A stretch of 64,000 nt of DNA, taken from assembly GCA_963729815.1 (NCBI GenBank), contig CAVSPU010000002.1, positions 496,001 to 560,000 on the forward strand. The letters are read 5' to 3'. Positions 22,637 to 30,469 of the stretch are shown piece by piece. Position 1 is the first letter of the stretch. Each line of letters starts with the position of its first letter. The translations under genes and the position numbers were made by a program. The notes beneath the pieces were generated by a model, which had not been told where the DNA came from, ran no database searches, and was given only the letters and a program-made list of their open reading frames with translations. Origin of the DNA: DAHUXN01 sp963729815 (GTDB lineage: Bacteria > Acidobacteriota > Terriglobia > Acidiferrales > UBA7541).

Positions 22637-24670
22637 TCAAAAGTGCCAGCTTATTTTTCCGTACGCGCTCCGCTTGATTTCGCCGGATTGCATGCTCCCA
22701 TTCATGTCGTCAAACTCTATGTGGTGATCCTGCGCAATATTCTGCCCGACGACATCGATCGAAAATCCTTCCCCTAGCTTCCATGTCAGGCCTGTGTCCA
22801 CCCTCGTATATGCCGGGATCGCTACAGCGCCTGAAGATCCTTGGTGATACAAACGATCGACAAAATAGGCGGACGCGTTCCATGCAAGTCCATTGCGCAA
22901 GTCAATATGGGATCGAAGCTGCGCGCTATGACGTGGCGCTGCTCCCTCGACGAACGGTCCAGTTTGAGTGTCGACGCTGGGCGGTTTTGTGTGCATGTGG
23001 AGCTGCTCCACCGCATATCCCGGACTGAGTGTCCAGCGGTCTGTCACTTTCCAGTTCGCTGCCACTTCGCCCCCGTGCGTTTCTCCGTACATTAAGTTCT
23101 CGTACGTGAATGGAATCACCTCATGAGGAGGGGGCGGCGTCGTTTCGGAGAAGGGCGCCAGCGGCTCCGTCGTTTGGAGATTGTCGTAATCGTTGTAATA
23201 GCTAGCGAGATCGACCGACAGACGGCCGGATAGTGTCCTGCGATACCCCGCCTCATAGGCGATCAGCTTTTCGTCCTGAAAATTCGGATTGCCCAGGAGC
23301 CGAATCAGATCTGGAGGGCCTGCGGGCCCCGTGCCCGCATTGAGGACCAGATTTGTATCGTTCCGCGAGGGAGCACGCAGGTCTCGCGAGATCGCGGCCC
23401 AAAACATGTGGTGGTCGCTGGGAGACCACGTCGCGCGCACGTCCGGCATGATCTCAAACCCCGTATAATCGTTGTGTTCCAGCTTTGTCCCCACGGTCAG
23501 ATACACACGATCTGGAACCAGCATGATTTCATCTTGAACGAAGGTATTGAAAACTTGAAGAGTTCGGCTGACGGGATTCATTGAAACTGTTAAACCGCCC
23601 TCAATTCTGTCGGGTGTGACGCGATAACCCAACCCCCACACAATGTCTTGCCGTTCACCCCACGCGACGTGATGCTGGAAGTCCAGATCCCACGTGTCCC
23701 GCGTCTCCGGGTTTTGCGGATCATCGCGTACGTGGCGATCGAAGGAGATTTGCAGAGTGGTGTCGGACCGCACAGAGAAAGCATGTTTCCATACGAATTC
23801 GCCTGAACCGTCAGCGAGACCGATTTGCTCGCTGACAGCCACGAACCCCGGAGATGTAACCGAAGGGAGGACAAACCCCATTTCGCCTTCCCGCCCGAGC
23901 GACAGGTCCCCTTCAAACGTCAGCGAATTGTTGGAGGAGGGAACGCTATCGATACGGAATCCAGTACGAAAGGCGTGCCATCCATCCGCGCCGTTCTGGC
24001 CCGCGAGGTCCAGCATATGATTCTGATTGAAATACTTGGCATAGACGCGGTAGCTGGTGTCCTTGCGCAGCGTCCCTCCGTATTGAGCTAGCCCGAATCC
24101 ATGTTCCAGATTTCCTCCCCCGGCAACGAACGTTCCTCCTTTCGTCTCGGCGGCGTCCTTCGTAAAGATGCTGACGACGCCGTTCACTGCGTTGACTCCC
24201 CAAACCGCCCCGCCCGGACCTCGAATCACTTCGATCCTTTCGATGTCCTCGAGGGGTAGATCCAACGTGTCCCAAAAGACGCCCGCGAAGGTTGGTGTGT
24301 AAATAATTCGCCCGTCGATCATCACCAGAAGTTTGTTGCTGAATTGACTGTTGAATCCACGCGCGCTGACGGCCCATGTGCTTCCGTTGATCTCTCCCAC
24401 ATCCATCCCCGGCACCATGTGCAATAGATCCGGAATGTTCGTGGCCCCGGACCTCCGGATGTCTTCCTCCGTAATCACGAAGACCGCTGCCGCGGTTCGC
24501 GACAGTTTCTGTTCCTTCTTCGACACCGATGTCACTTGAACTTGCATCAGGTCTTCGATACTCAGCGAAGAAAGGTCCTTCTTTCGAATCGTTTTTTCGT
24601 CTTGCGCACCCGCGGCACTCGCCGCCATTAACGCCGCCAGTACGCATGCACACCTCTTGAATTTGCGCAT
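22637..24670 (-). CDS. TonB-dependent outer-membrane receptor
   Basis: The plug domain is clear: DLMQVQVTSVSKKEQKLSRT, VFVITEEDIRRSGATNIPDLL, and IERIEVIRGPGGAVWGVNAVNG. A beta-barrel with many aromatic turn motifs follows, ending in the C-terminal phenylalanine KISWHF. I place the start at ATG 24670, preceded by AAGGAAG. A longer frame to 24772 adds 34 residues before the signal peptide and is unlikely. The plug resembles colicin-receptor/BtuB-type proteins seen next to YfiR-sensor pairs. It is the first gene of the operon with yfiR and the hybrid kinase, so the ligand imported or sensed probably informs that kinase. The substrate is unknown. Confidence 0.9.
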   Translation of the reverse strand: MRKFKRCACVLAALMAASAAGAQDEKTIRKKDLSSLSIEDLMQVQVTSVSKKEQKLSRTAAAVFVITEEDIRRSGATNIPDLLHMVPGMDVGEINGSTWAVSARGFNSQFSNKLLVMIDGRIIYTPTFAGVFWDTLDLPLEDIERIEVIRGPGGAVWGVNAVNGVVSIFTKDAAETKGGTFVAGGGNLEHGFGLAQYGGTLRKDTSYRVYAKYFNQNHMLDLAGQNGADGWHAFRTGFRIDSVPSSNNSLTFEGDLSLGREGEMGFVLPSVTSPGFVAVSEQIGLADGSGEFVWKHAFSVRSDTTLQISFDRHVRDDPQNPETRDTWDLDFQHHVAWGERQDIVWGLGYRVTPDRIEGGLTVSMNPVSRTLQVFNTFVQDEIMLVPDRVYLTVGTKLEHNDYTGFEIMPDVRATWSPSDHHMFWAAISRDLRAPSRNDTNLVLNAGTGPAGPPDLIRLLGNPNFQDEKLIAYEAGYRRTLSGRLSVDLASYYNDYDNLQTTEPLAPFSETTPPPPHEVIPFTYENLMYGETHGGEVAANWKVTDRWTLSPGYAVEQLHMHTKPPSVDTQTGPFVEGAAPRHSAQLRSHIDLRNGLAWNASAYFVDRLYHQGSSGAVAIPAYTRVDTGLTWKLGEGFSIDVVGQNIAQDHHIEFDDMNGSMQSGEIKRSAYGKISWHF

Positions 24671-24783
24671 CGTTCTTCCTTCGCGTGTTCCGGCCGGATT
24701 TTCTTCAACCGCCGGATCTCGAATGTAGGAATCCCCATCCATCCGGGCACAATTTGCCCAGTGGCCTCTCATCGGAATGCAAG

Positions 24784-25172
24784 ATGCCGCCCAAACGCGT
24801 GAAAATCAGGCCGTTCTTTGTTCCGCAGATTCAGCAGGTTGAAGCGTGGTTAAGCCATTGCAGTGTTTTGATCTTCGTCTATTTCCTTAATGCGTTCCGT
24901 TTTGGAATGGACCGTGCCCCTTCCGGGAGGAGGCCCAACGTTCCGCGGAAACTGGCCAGCGCCGCGACAAACCACTGCTCAGTGACCGCGAAAAGGAGAT
25001 TGTTCAACTCGTTGCTCAGGGCTTTCGCAATCGCGAAATCGGCGAAAAGCTTTTCATTAGCGAACAGACAGTTAAAAACCATTTGCACAATATTTTCGAT
25101 AAACTCGGCGTTTCCGATCGGCTCGAACTTGCTCTCTACGCCATTCATCATCGCCTGATCGATCAGACTTAA
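24784..25172 (+). pseudogene. Broken NarL/LuxR-type response regulator
   Basis: The frame from 24891 to the stop at 25170-25172 encodes a complete LuxR-type DNA-binding domain: LLSDREKEIVQLVAQGF, then EIGEKLFISEQTVKNHLHN, then DKLGVSDRLELALYA. A stop at 24888-24890 closes this frame and no ATG or GTG precedes the domain. In another frame, ATG 24784 starts MPPKRVKIRPFFV, which resembles the first strand of a receiver. Only about 110 bases separate it from that stop, far too few for a receiver domain. The gene therefore appears to have lost most of its receiver by internal deletion plus frameshift. It lies divergently next to the TonB receptor-YfiR-kinase operon, whose regulator it may once have been. 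Confidence 0.7.
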
Positions 25173-25341
25173 GCTTCTCCGCTCGTTTCTGCTGGCACTA
25201 GCCGTACTATTTTCCCCACGGACGCCCGGATCAATTTCCTCGCGCCGCGTCCTCCGCGATATTCTAAACTTGGGTAATGCGAGTGCCTGAAGGACACTCT
25301 ATTGAGTTTTAAGGAAGTGTTGAGGCGAGAGATAAAATAAT

Positions 25342-25749
25342 CTATGAGTTCTGACTTGCACTGCCGTAGACGAGTGAATTGTTCAGACGTCGGTCCAGTA
25401 TCGCCGCGGCGAACCGGGCGCATTCTGTCAATTCTCGATTCGCCCAACTTGCCACAGACGGCAGCGCTTTCCCGCTCAGTTTCCGGCATGTGCGCAGTGC
25501 CCGGTAATACAGCCCCACTTCTTTCATCCACAGATTGCCTTCGTGTGCTGGCCGATCCAATTGTTCCGATGCATGAATCAGCATCTCGAAATGCTCCGCG
25601 CATATCGCCTCGTTGGCGATGCCTGTCGCTGCCTCAAGCGAGCTCGACAGGGGTTGCGCCGCGATCGTAATCCAGATGGATCTCCACTGGGATATGGCGA
25701 ACTGGACGAGCGCGCCGAGGGACATCACGCATATGAACGCTGCCATCAT
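25342..25749 (-). CDS. Small membrane-associated hypothetical protein
   Basis: The 135-residue product starts with a hydrophobic segment (MMAAFICVMSLGALVQFAIS) and continues as a helical soluble domain containing EAATGIANEAICAEHFEML and RFAAAILDRRLNNSL. I recognise the general pattern (hydrophobic start, then a predicted all-helical domain of about 110 residues) from hypothetical proteins common in Acidobacteriota, but no function is known to me. Reading-frame quality and the plausible ATGATG start support a real gene. It stands alone between the broken response regulator and the divergent diguanylate cyclase gene. Confidence 0.6.
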   Translation of the reverse strand: MMAAFICVMSLGALVQFAISQWRSIWITIAAQPLSSSLEAATGIANEAICAEHFEMLIHASEQLDRPAHEGNLWMKEVGLYYRALRTCRKLSGKALPSVASWANRELTECARFAAAILDRRLNNSLVYGSASQNS

Positions 25750-25804
25750 CGTGTACTAGTTTGGTGCACCGAGATGACCCGTGCAATAGACCTAAAGTAC
25801 TATC

Positions 25805-25813
25805 TGGTAGAAT
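25805..25813 (+). promoter_or_regulatory. Candidate extended -10 promoter for the diguanylate cyclase gene
   Basis: TGG followed by TAGAAT (25808-25813) fits an extended -10 element (TGnTATAAT) with one mismatch in the hexamer. Initiation near 25820 would give a leader of about 108 bases before the ATG at 25928. That leader contains a hairpin and a repeated motif. Confidence 0.35.
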
Positions 25814-25862
25814 CGAGTAAACTTGTGCTCCTTTGAGATGTACTCCACAATCGCGCATAAGG

Positions 25863-25887
25863 TGGTTGGCTCTGTGCGCGCCAACCA
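25863..25887 (+). repeat. Hairpin in the leader of the diguanylate cyclase gene
   Basis: TGGTTGGC (25863-25870) and GCCAACCA (25880-25887) form a perfect 8-bp stem around a 9-base loop. No U-run follows, so it is not a standard terminator. It lies between the proposed promoter and the cyclase start. Confidence 0.5.
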
Positions 25888-25889
25888 TT

Positions 25890-25917
25890 AAGTTAGGCCC
25901 CAAAGTTAGGCCCTAAC
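25890..25917 (+). promoter_or_regulatory. Repeated/palindromic motif abutting the diguanylate cyclase start
   Basis: AAGTTAGGCCC occurs twice, at 25890-25900 and 25903-25913, 13 bases apart. The second copy is part of a perfect palindrome GTTAGG-C-CCTAAC (25905-25917). Its right arm can also pair with the first copy, so two exclusive hairpins are possible. The motif ends 10 bases before the ATG, where no good Shine-Dalgarno is seen. It could be an operator or a translation-control element. Confidence 0.4.
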
Positions 25918-25927
25918 GTGCCCAATT

Positions 25928-26764
25928 ATGGACGAAAACACACTGCAAGTCCCTGACGCTAAAATTGACCCGAAGAACGTGACGTTTCGTTCCTGGGAAT
26001 ACACCGCTCGGCTGCGCGAACTGCGCAAGCGGGATTGGTGGATGTGGGCTCTTTCCGTCCTGGTCATTCTGGTGCTCACGGCCAGCGTTATTTCGCTTTC
26101 GTTTCCCGAAATCCTGGCCGACAGGAAGTCGGCCTTCGGCTCCAGCGTGTTCGAAACGATCATGGGTCTCGTCGGCGTCATCCTGATTTTCATCTGTTAT
26201 CTCACCTACGAGAAATTCCTCATCAACCGGCTGCGGAGCGAGCTTGCCGAAGGCCAGTTCCAATCTTCGCTGTGGCGCAATCTGGCCCTGGTCGATCCGC
26301 TCACCGGTCTTTACAATCGCCGCTTTGCCGAGCGGCACCTCAAGACGGAAATCGCGCGCGCGCGCCGGCGCGGTTATCCCTTGACGCTGGTGCTTTTCGA
26401 TCTGAACAATTTCAAGCAGATCAACGACCGCTTCGGCCATCCCGCCGGGGATGCGGTTCTGAAAGGATTCGCCGATCGTCTGGCGGAAGTGGTTCGCGAA
26501 GGTGATTTGGCGGCGCGGCTGGGCGGCGATGAATTCATGCTCTTGCTCACCGATTGCAAGACCTCGCATGTGCCTCAAGTGCTGCGGCGCCTGGAATCGA
26601 TCACGGTGCAATCCGGCGCGCATCAGATTCCCGTGAGCTTTTCGCAGGGTGCGGGAGAATATCAGGAAGGAGATCGGCCCGAAGACCTCCTCCATTACGT
26701 CGATAAGCTCCTCTACGCCGACAAGCAGGCCCGCAAGCAGCCCACCACGTCTTTGGTTAAATAA
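25928..26764 (+). CDS. Membrane diguanylate cyclase (GGDEF domain)
   Basis: The enzyme would make cyclic di-GMP from two GTP. Two membrane helices (about 38-58 and 77-93) enclose only a short loop, so there is little room for a periplasmic sensor. The GGDEF domain (about 115-275) is complete: DPLTGLYNRR, metal site FDLNNFKQINDRFGH, and active-site GGDEF at 199-203. The inhibitory I-site RxxD is R190-EGD-193, exactly five residues before GGDEF, so product inhibition is expected. No EAL domain is present. The leader holds an unusual hairpin and a repeated motif, which suggests regulated expression. Confidence 0.93.
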   Translation: MDENTLQVPDAKIDPKNVTFRSWEYTARLRELRKRDWWMWALSVLVILVLTASVISLSFPEILADRKSAFGSSVFETIMGLVGVILIFICYLTYEKFLINRLRSELAEGQFQSSLWRNLALVDPLTGLYNRRFAERHLKTEIARARRRGYPLTLVLFDLNNFKQINDRFGHPAGDAVLKGFADRLAEVVREGDLAARLGGDEFMLLLTDCKTSHVPQVLRRLESITVQSGAHQIPVSFSQGAGEYQEGDRPEDLLHYVDKLLYADKQARKQPTTSLVK

Positions 26765-26889
26765 CCGTAGTCCTGCCGCACTCGAAAACTCACACCTTTG
26801 GCCCCCGCTGGTCCCTGCTAAGATTGCCCACGCCATCCGTACGTGCTAGCATCCCTTTCATTTCAAGAAACATGGGCGAGGGCGAGAAC

Positions 26890-27648
26890 ATGACCGCTTT
26901 CAAAGCAACCATCATCGCCGCGGCATCTGCTGCGGTTTTCACGTCACTCGCTTTACCCGCTATAGCGGCTTCCGCGCGCCAAGTGCAGACCTTCGATACT
27001 TCTGCTGGCCCCGTCAGAATCACGCCTATCTACCACGCCAGTCTCATGATTGAAGCCGGCGGCAAAGTCATTTACGTCGATCCTGCCAGGCCCGCCAATT
27101 TCGACGGCCTCCCTCCGGCCGACCTGATTCTCATCACCCACGTTCACGGCGACCACATGGATCCGGTATCCATCACCAAGGTCAGCAAGCCCGGCACGGA
27201 GATTTTCGCGCCGCCTTCCGTCGTCGCCACGGTGACAACCGCCGCTCCCATTTCCAACGGTGAAACGAAAACGTGGGGTGCCTGGACCATCGAAGCCATT
27301 CCTATGTACAACATCAAGCGCGGCCCTGCCGCCGGCCAGCTTTATCACCCCAAGGGTCTCGGAAATGGCTACGTCCTGACCTACGGTGGCAAGCGCTTTT
27401 ATTTTTCCGGCGACACTGAGAACACCCCCGAGATGCGCGCCCTCAAGAACATCGACGTCGCCTTTGTTTGCATGAATCTCCCATACACCATGCCGCCCGA
27501 TGAAGCCGCCCAAGCCGTCAAGGCATTCCACCCGAAAATTGTCATTCCGTATCACTACCGTGGCTCTGACCTGAGCATCTTCCAGAAGGATTTGCGGGGC
27601 ACCGGCATCGAAGTCCGTCTTCTCGATTGGTATCCCTCAACACAGTAG
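26890..27648 (+). CDS. Exported metallo-beta-lactamase-fold hydrolase (UlaG-like)
   Basis: From ATG 26890 (purine-rich GAGGGCGAG just upstream) the protein begins with a signal peptide ending near AIAAS. Earlier in-frame starts at 26824 and 26872 would place charged residues before it. The fold signature is THVHGDHMD, the Zn-binding HxHxDH motif, followed by FYFSGDTE (bridging aspartate) and IPYHYRGSD (histidine). These match the UlaG-like branch, whose members act on lactone, phosphodiester or amide bonds. The substrate here is unknown. Neighbours give no pathway clue. Confidence 0.85.
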   Translation: MTAFKATIIAAASAAVFTSLALPAIAASARQVQTFDTSAGPVRITPIYHASLMIEAGGKVIYVDPARPANFDGLPPADLILITHVHGDHMDPVSITKVSKPGTEIFAPPSVVATVTTAAPISNGETKTWGAWTIEAIPMYNIKRGPAAGQLYHPKGLGNGYVLTYGGKRFYFSGDTENTPEMRALKNIDVAFVCMNLPYTMPPDEAAQAVKAFHPKIVIPYHYRGSDLSIFQKDLRGTGIEVRLLDWYPSTQ

Positions 27649-27857
27649 CTTTGTATCTTCTTCGCATGGGGCATCACCCTCACGCAGAGAAGCTGCGTCT
27701 TACGCCCACCACACCTTGCATTCCTCCATGCGGCCATGCATGATTTTTACGTGTGCGTCGCATGACCTTCGCGGCACTGCCGGTGAACGGCCACACTTAG
27801 GAGGGATCGAATTTTGGAGGGCACGATGGCAAGCGGAGCCATTGCCGTAGAAGCAAG

Positions 27858-27893
27858 GCCTGCCCGCCGTGGCGGGCCTGCCCGCCGTGGCGA
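27858..27893. repeat. Tandem 18-bp palindromic repeat
   Basis: Two copies (27858-27875 and 27876-27893) differ only in their last base, and a partial third copy follows. Each copy centres on CCCGCC-GT-GGCGGG, a near-perfect palindrome, so the RNA or DNA could fold strongly. It resembles the REP-like intergenic palindromes of bacterial genomes. Confidence 0.55.
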
Positions 27894-28150
27894 GCTTGCC
27901 CCCGCCCGTTGGCCCCGCGAAACGAAGAGAGCAACGCTCCGTATGGCGTCGCATTTTTCTCGGTCTAATCGGCCACTTCCGGAATTAGAAACCGGCGTAA
28001 CTTACACAAAAGAAAGGATCGGTACTCATTCTAATCGATAAATATAACGCATATTGTTTTTCCGCGTTTCGCGCATTTTCTCGCCGCACTCGCGCGCCAC
28101 GCTCCTCGCGTCGTTTTTCCATTCGTCACCGAACCATCGCGCTTCCGAAG

Positions 28151-28159
28151 TGGTATTAT
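28151..28159 (+). promoter_or_regulatory. Extended -10 element just upstream of the amidohydrolase gene
   Basis: TGG followed by TATTAT (28154-28159) fits an extended -10 box. Its distance to the ATG at 28169 places the transcription start within a few bases of the start codon. No Shine-Dalgarno is visible, so the mRNA may be leaderless or nearly so. Confidence 0.35.
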
Positions 28160-28168
28160 CTCGCCGCC

Positions 28169-29470
28169 ATGAAAACTAAACACCACTTCACCGCGATCTC
28201 GACTCTCGTTTTCCTGTTTGCGTTTCTCATTCCAACCGCTTCGGCGCAGTCGAACTCCGCGCCCGCTCAACCTATCGTCCTTCACGCCGCGCGCCTCCTC
28301 GACGTCGAATCCGGCAAGATCGTGACGCCCGGCGAAATTCTCATTCAGGGCGACCGCATCGCCAAGGCCGGCTCTTCCGTTTCGCATCCGCCGGGCGCTG
28401 AGACGATTGATCTCGGCGACACGACATTGATGCCGGGTCTCATCGATGCCCACGTACATCTATTTCTTCATCCGGGCGCGGAAGACTTGCAGACGGTCGA
28501 GGAATCCGTCCCGCAACGTACCATTACGGCGACTCTCAACGCTCGCGCCGATTTGATGGCTGGTTTCACCGCCGAACGTGACATGGGAACCGAAGGCGCC
28601 GGCTCCGCCGATACCGCCGTTCGCAATGCCATCAATCAGGGACTCATTCCTGGCCCTCGACTGCAGATCAGCGGCAATGCAATTTCGATCCTGGGCGGCC
28701 ACGAAGATGCCATCCATTTCAATCCCGCGCAGCACGTCCTCTCGAACGCGGATTACGCCAACACGACTGATGAAATCATCGAGACGATTCGCGAGCAAAT
28801 CAAGGAAGGCGCTACTTTCATCAAGATGTACGAGACGGGGCGCGACTCGCTTCACGACGGCATTTTTTCCTCGCCCTATCAGTACACGGAAGCGCAGCTC
28901 GCCGCTGCTGTGCAGGAGGCCGCGCGTCTCGGCACGCGCGTCGGCGTCCATTGCATGGGAGAACCCGGCGCGCTTTATGCCGCCGAGGCCGGCGTCGAAT
29001 CCATCGACCACGCGGCCCAGCTTAGCGATGAGACCATGCGGTTGATGCGGCAGAAGGATATTCCCGCAGTTCCCACTTTCACCATCTTCGAATATTTTGC
29101 CGATCACGCGTCCAATCCCGCCGCAGCAAAGGCTGAACACGACATGCTCGATTATCATGCTCGCCAGTTCCGTATCCAGCTTGCCGCCGGCGTTCCCATG
29201 GCCGTCGGCTCCGACGTGGGGCCCTTTCCGCACGGCACGCAAGCCCGCGAGCTCGTTCTCATGGTTCAGTACGGCATGACTCCTGCCGCTGTTCTGCAGG
29301 CTGACATGCTTGAAGGAGCAAAAATTATGGGCTTGCAGGGAAAAGTCGGTGAGCTAAAGCCCGGCTACTTTGCGGACATCGTTGCCGTCCCGGGCAATCC
29401 GCTCGAAGACATCAGCGTCGTCCAGAAAGTATCGTTCGTCATGAAAGGTGGCGTCGTCTACAAGCGCTGA
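28169..29470 (+). CDS. Secreted metal-dependent amidohydrolase (imidazolonepropionase/Xaa-Pro dipeptidase-like)
   Basis: A signal peptide (cut near ASAQS) precedes the urease-superfamily barrel. Metal ligands are visible as DAHVHL near residue 92, a lysine in FIKMYETG that is probably carbamylated, and histidines in VGVHCMGEP and SIDHAAQL. The catalytic aspartate is in AVGSDVGPF. The C-terminal composite domain returns with GELKPGYFADIVAVPGNPLED. Such exported amidohydrolases of Acidobacteriota are thought to cleave dipeptides or cyclic amides in the periplasm, but the substrate cannot be fixed here. The PPK2 gene follows after 33 bases on the same strand. Confidence 0.9.
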   Translation: MKTKHHFTAISTLVFLFAFLIPTASAQSNSAPAQPIVLHAARLLDVESGKIVTPGEILIQGDRIAKAGSSVSHPPGAETIDLGDTTLMPGLIDAHVHLFLHPGAEDLQTVEESVPQRTITATLNARADLMAGFTAERDMGTEGAGSADTAVRNAINQGLIPGPRLQISGNAISILGGHEDAIHFNPAQHVLSNADYANTTDEIIETIREQIKEGATFIKMYETGRDSLHDGIFSSPYQYTEAQLAAAVQEAARLGTRVGVHCMGEPGALYAAEAGVESIDHAAQLSDETMRLMRQKDIPAVPTFTIFEYFADHASNPAAAKAEHDMLDYHARQFRIQLAAGVPMAVGSDVGPFPHGTQARELVLMVQYGMTPAAVLQADMLEGAKIMGLQGKVGELKPGYFADIVAVPGNPLEDISVVQKVSFVMKGGVVYKR

Positions 29471-29503
29471 CTCGGCGGCGGGGAAAATGCGTGAGGAGCT
29501 TCT

Positions 29504-30388
29504 GTGACCGTGAGTCAAGGAGAATTCGCGAAGTATTTTAGAGTCACCGACGGGAGCAGATTCCGGCTGAAGGATTTCGCCTCCTCCGAAACTCTTGGAC
29601 TCGATTCCAAGTTGCGAGCACAGGAGGCCCTTGACCGCGGCATCGCACGCCTCAATGATTTGCATGAGAAACTTCTCGCTCAGGACCAGTGGGCGCTGCT
29701 CCTGATTTTCCAGGGAATGGACGGCGCGGGCAAGGACAGCACTATAAAGCACGTGATGTCAGGCGTGAATCCGGAGGGATGTCACGTCTATCATTTCGGA
29801 GTTCCATCGGAAGAAGAGCTAAATCACGATTTCCTGTGGCGGGTGTGCCAGCGCTTGCCGGCGCGCGGCAATATAGCTATTTTCAGCCGCTCTTATTACG
29901 AAGAAGTCCTCGTAGTCCGCGTACATCCAAATCTGCTCAAGAAGGAAAAGCTTAACCCCTCCTTGATCACGCCGAAAATTTGGGAGGAGCGCTTTGAAGA
30001 CTTGAGTGCTTTCGAGCGCTATCTCGGCCGCAACGGGATCGTCGTGCGGAAATTCTTCTTGAATCTTTCGAAGGAGGAACAAAAACGGCGTTTCCTCGCG
30101 CGCCTCGATGAGCCGGAGAAGCACTGGAAATTTTCAATGGATGATGTGAACGACCGCGAATGCTGGGCCGATTACATGCGCGCCTACGAAGAAATCATTC
30201 AGAAAACGAGCACGCCACACGCGCCCTGGTACGTCGTGCCCGCCGACCACAAATGGTTCGCCCGGCTCGTCGTTGCCGAGGCGATCGTGAACACTCTCGA
30301 GGAGTTGAATCTCAGCTTTCCAAAGTTGGACGCGAAGAAGCGGGAGGAGTTCAAAGGCGCCCGCGCTCTGCTCGATCGCGAAAAGTGA
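29504..30388 (+). CDS. ppk2: Polyphosphate kinase 2 family nucleotide phosphotransferase
   Basis: PPK2 enzymes transfer phosphate from polyphosphate to nucleoside mono- or diphosphates. Walker A is GMDGAGKDS (residues 71-79) and Walker B SRSYYEEV (about 128-135). The lid region contains KRRFLARLDEPEKHWKFS, and a terminal DHKWFARL motif is present. At 294 residues it is a single-domain enzyme similar in length to class I and class III PPK2; the phosphate acceptor cannot be assigned from sequence alone. Translation starts at GTG 29504. It may share the transcript of the amidohydrolase gene, although the functions show no obvious link. Confidence 0.92.
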   Translation: MTVSQGEFAKYFRVTDGSRFRLKDFASSETLGLDSKLRAQEALDRGIARLNDLHEKLLAQDQWALLLIFQGMDGAGKDSTIKHVMSGVNPEGCHVYHFGVPSEEELNHDFLWRVCQRLPARGNIAIFSRSYYEEVLVVRVHPNLLKKEKLNPSLITPKIWEERFEDLSAFERYLGRNGIVVRKFFLNLSKEEQKRRFLARLDEPEKHWKFSMDDVNDRECWADYMRAYEEIIQKTSTPHAPWYVVPADHKWFARLVVAEAIVNTLEELNLSFPKLDAKKREEFKGARALLDREK

Positions 30389-30469
30389 CAATGAAACTGA
30401 ATAAAGGGAGTGAGTTATGGGGCTAAATTTCGGTCGTGTCCTGCTACCGCGCTCGCGCAAGTCCGGCGC

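Larger units (their letters stand above)
27649..28168. other. Gene-free stretch with tandem GC-rich repeat
   Basis: The 520 bases between the metallo-hydrolase and the amidohydrolase contain an 18-bp tandem duplication (27858-27893), an A/T-rich patch around 28025-28060, and the proposed amidohydrolase promoter at the right end. Short frames on both strands show no family resemblance. Confidence 0.5.

Noticed and set aside
25805..25927. GEMM-type c-di-GMP riboswitch before the cyclase gene
   Set aside because: The leader folds, but it lacks the conserved GEMM sequence blocks as I know them.
25913..26836. 307-codon minus-strand frame opposite the GGDEF gene
   Set aside because: The plus strand encodes a complete GGDEF domain; the antisense frame has no family features.
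27700..27954. 84-codon minus-strand frame over the tandem repeat
   Set aside because: Its repetitive part comes from the palindromic 18-mer, and no gene-like start signal or family resemblance is seen.
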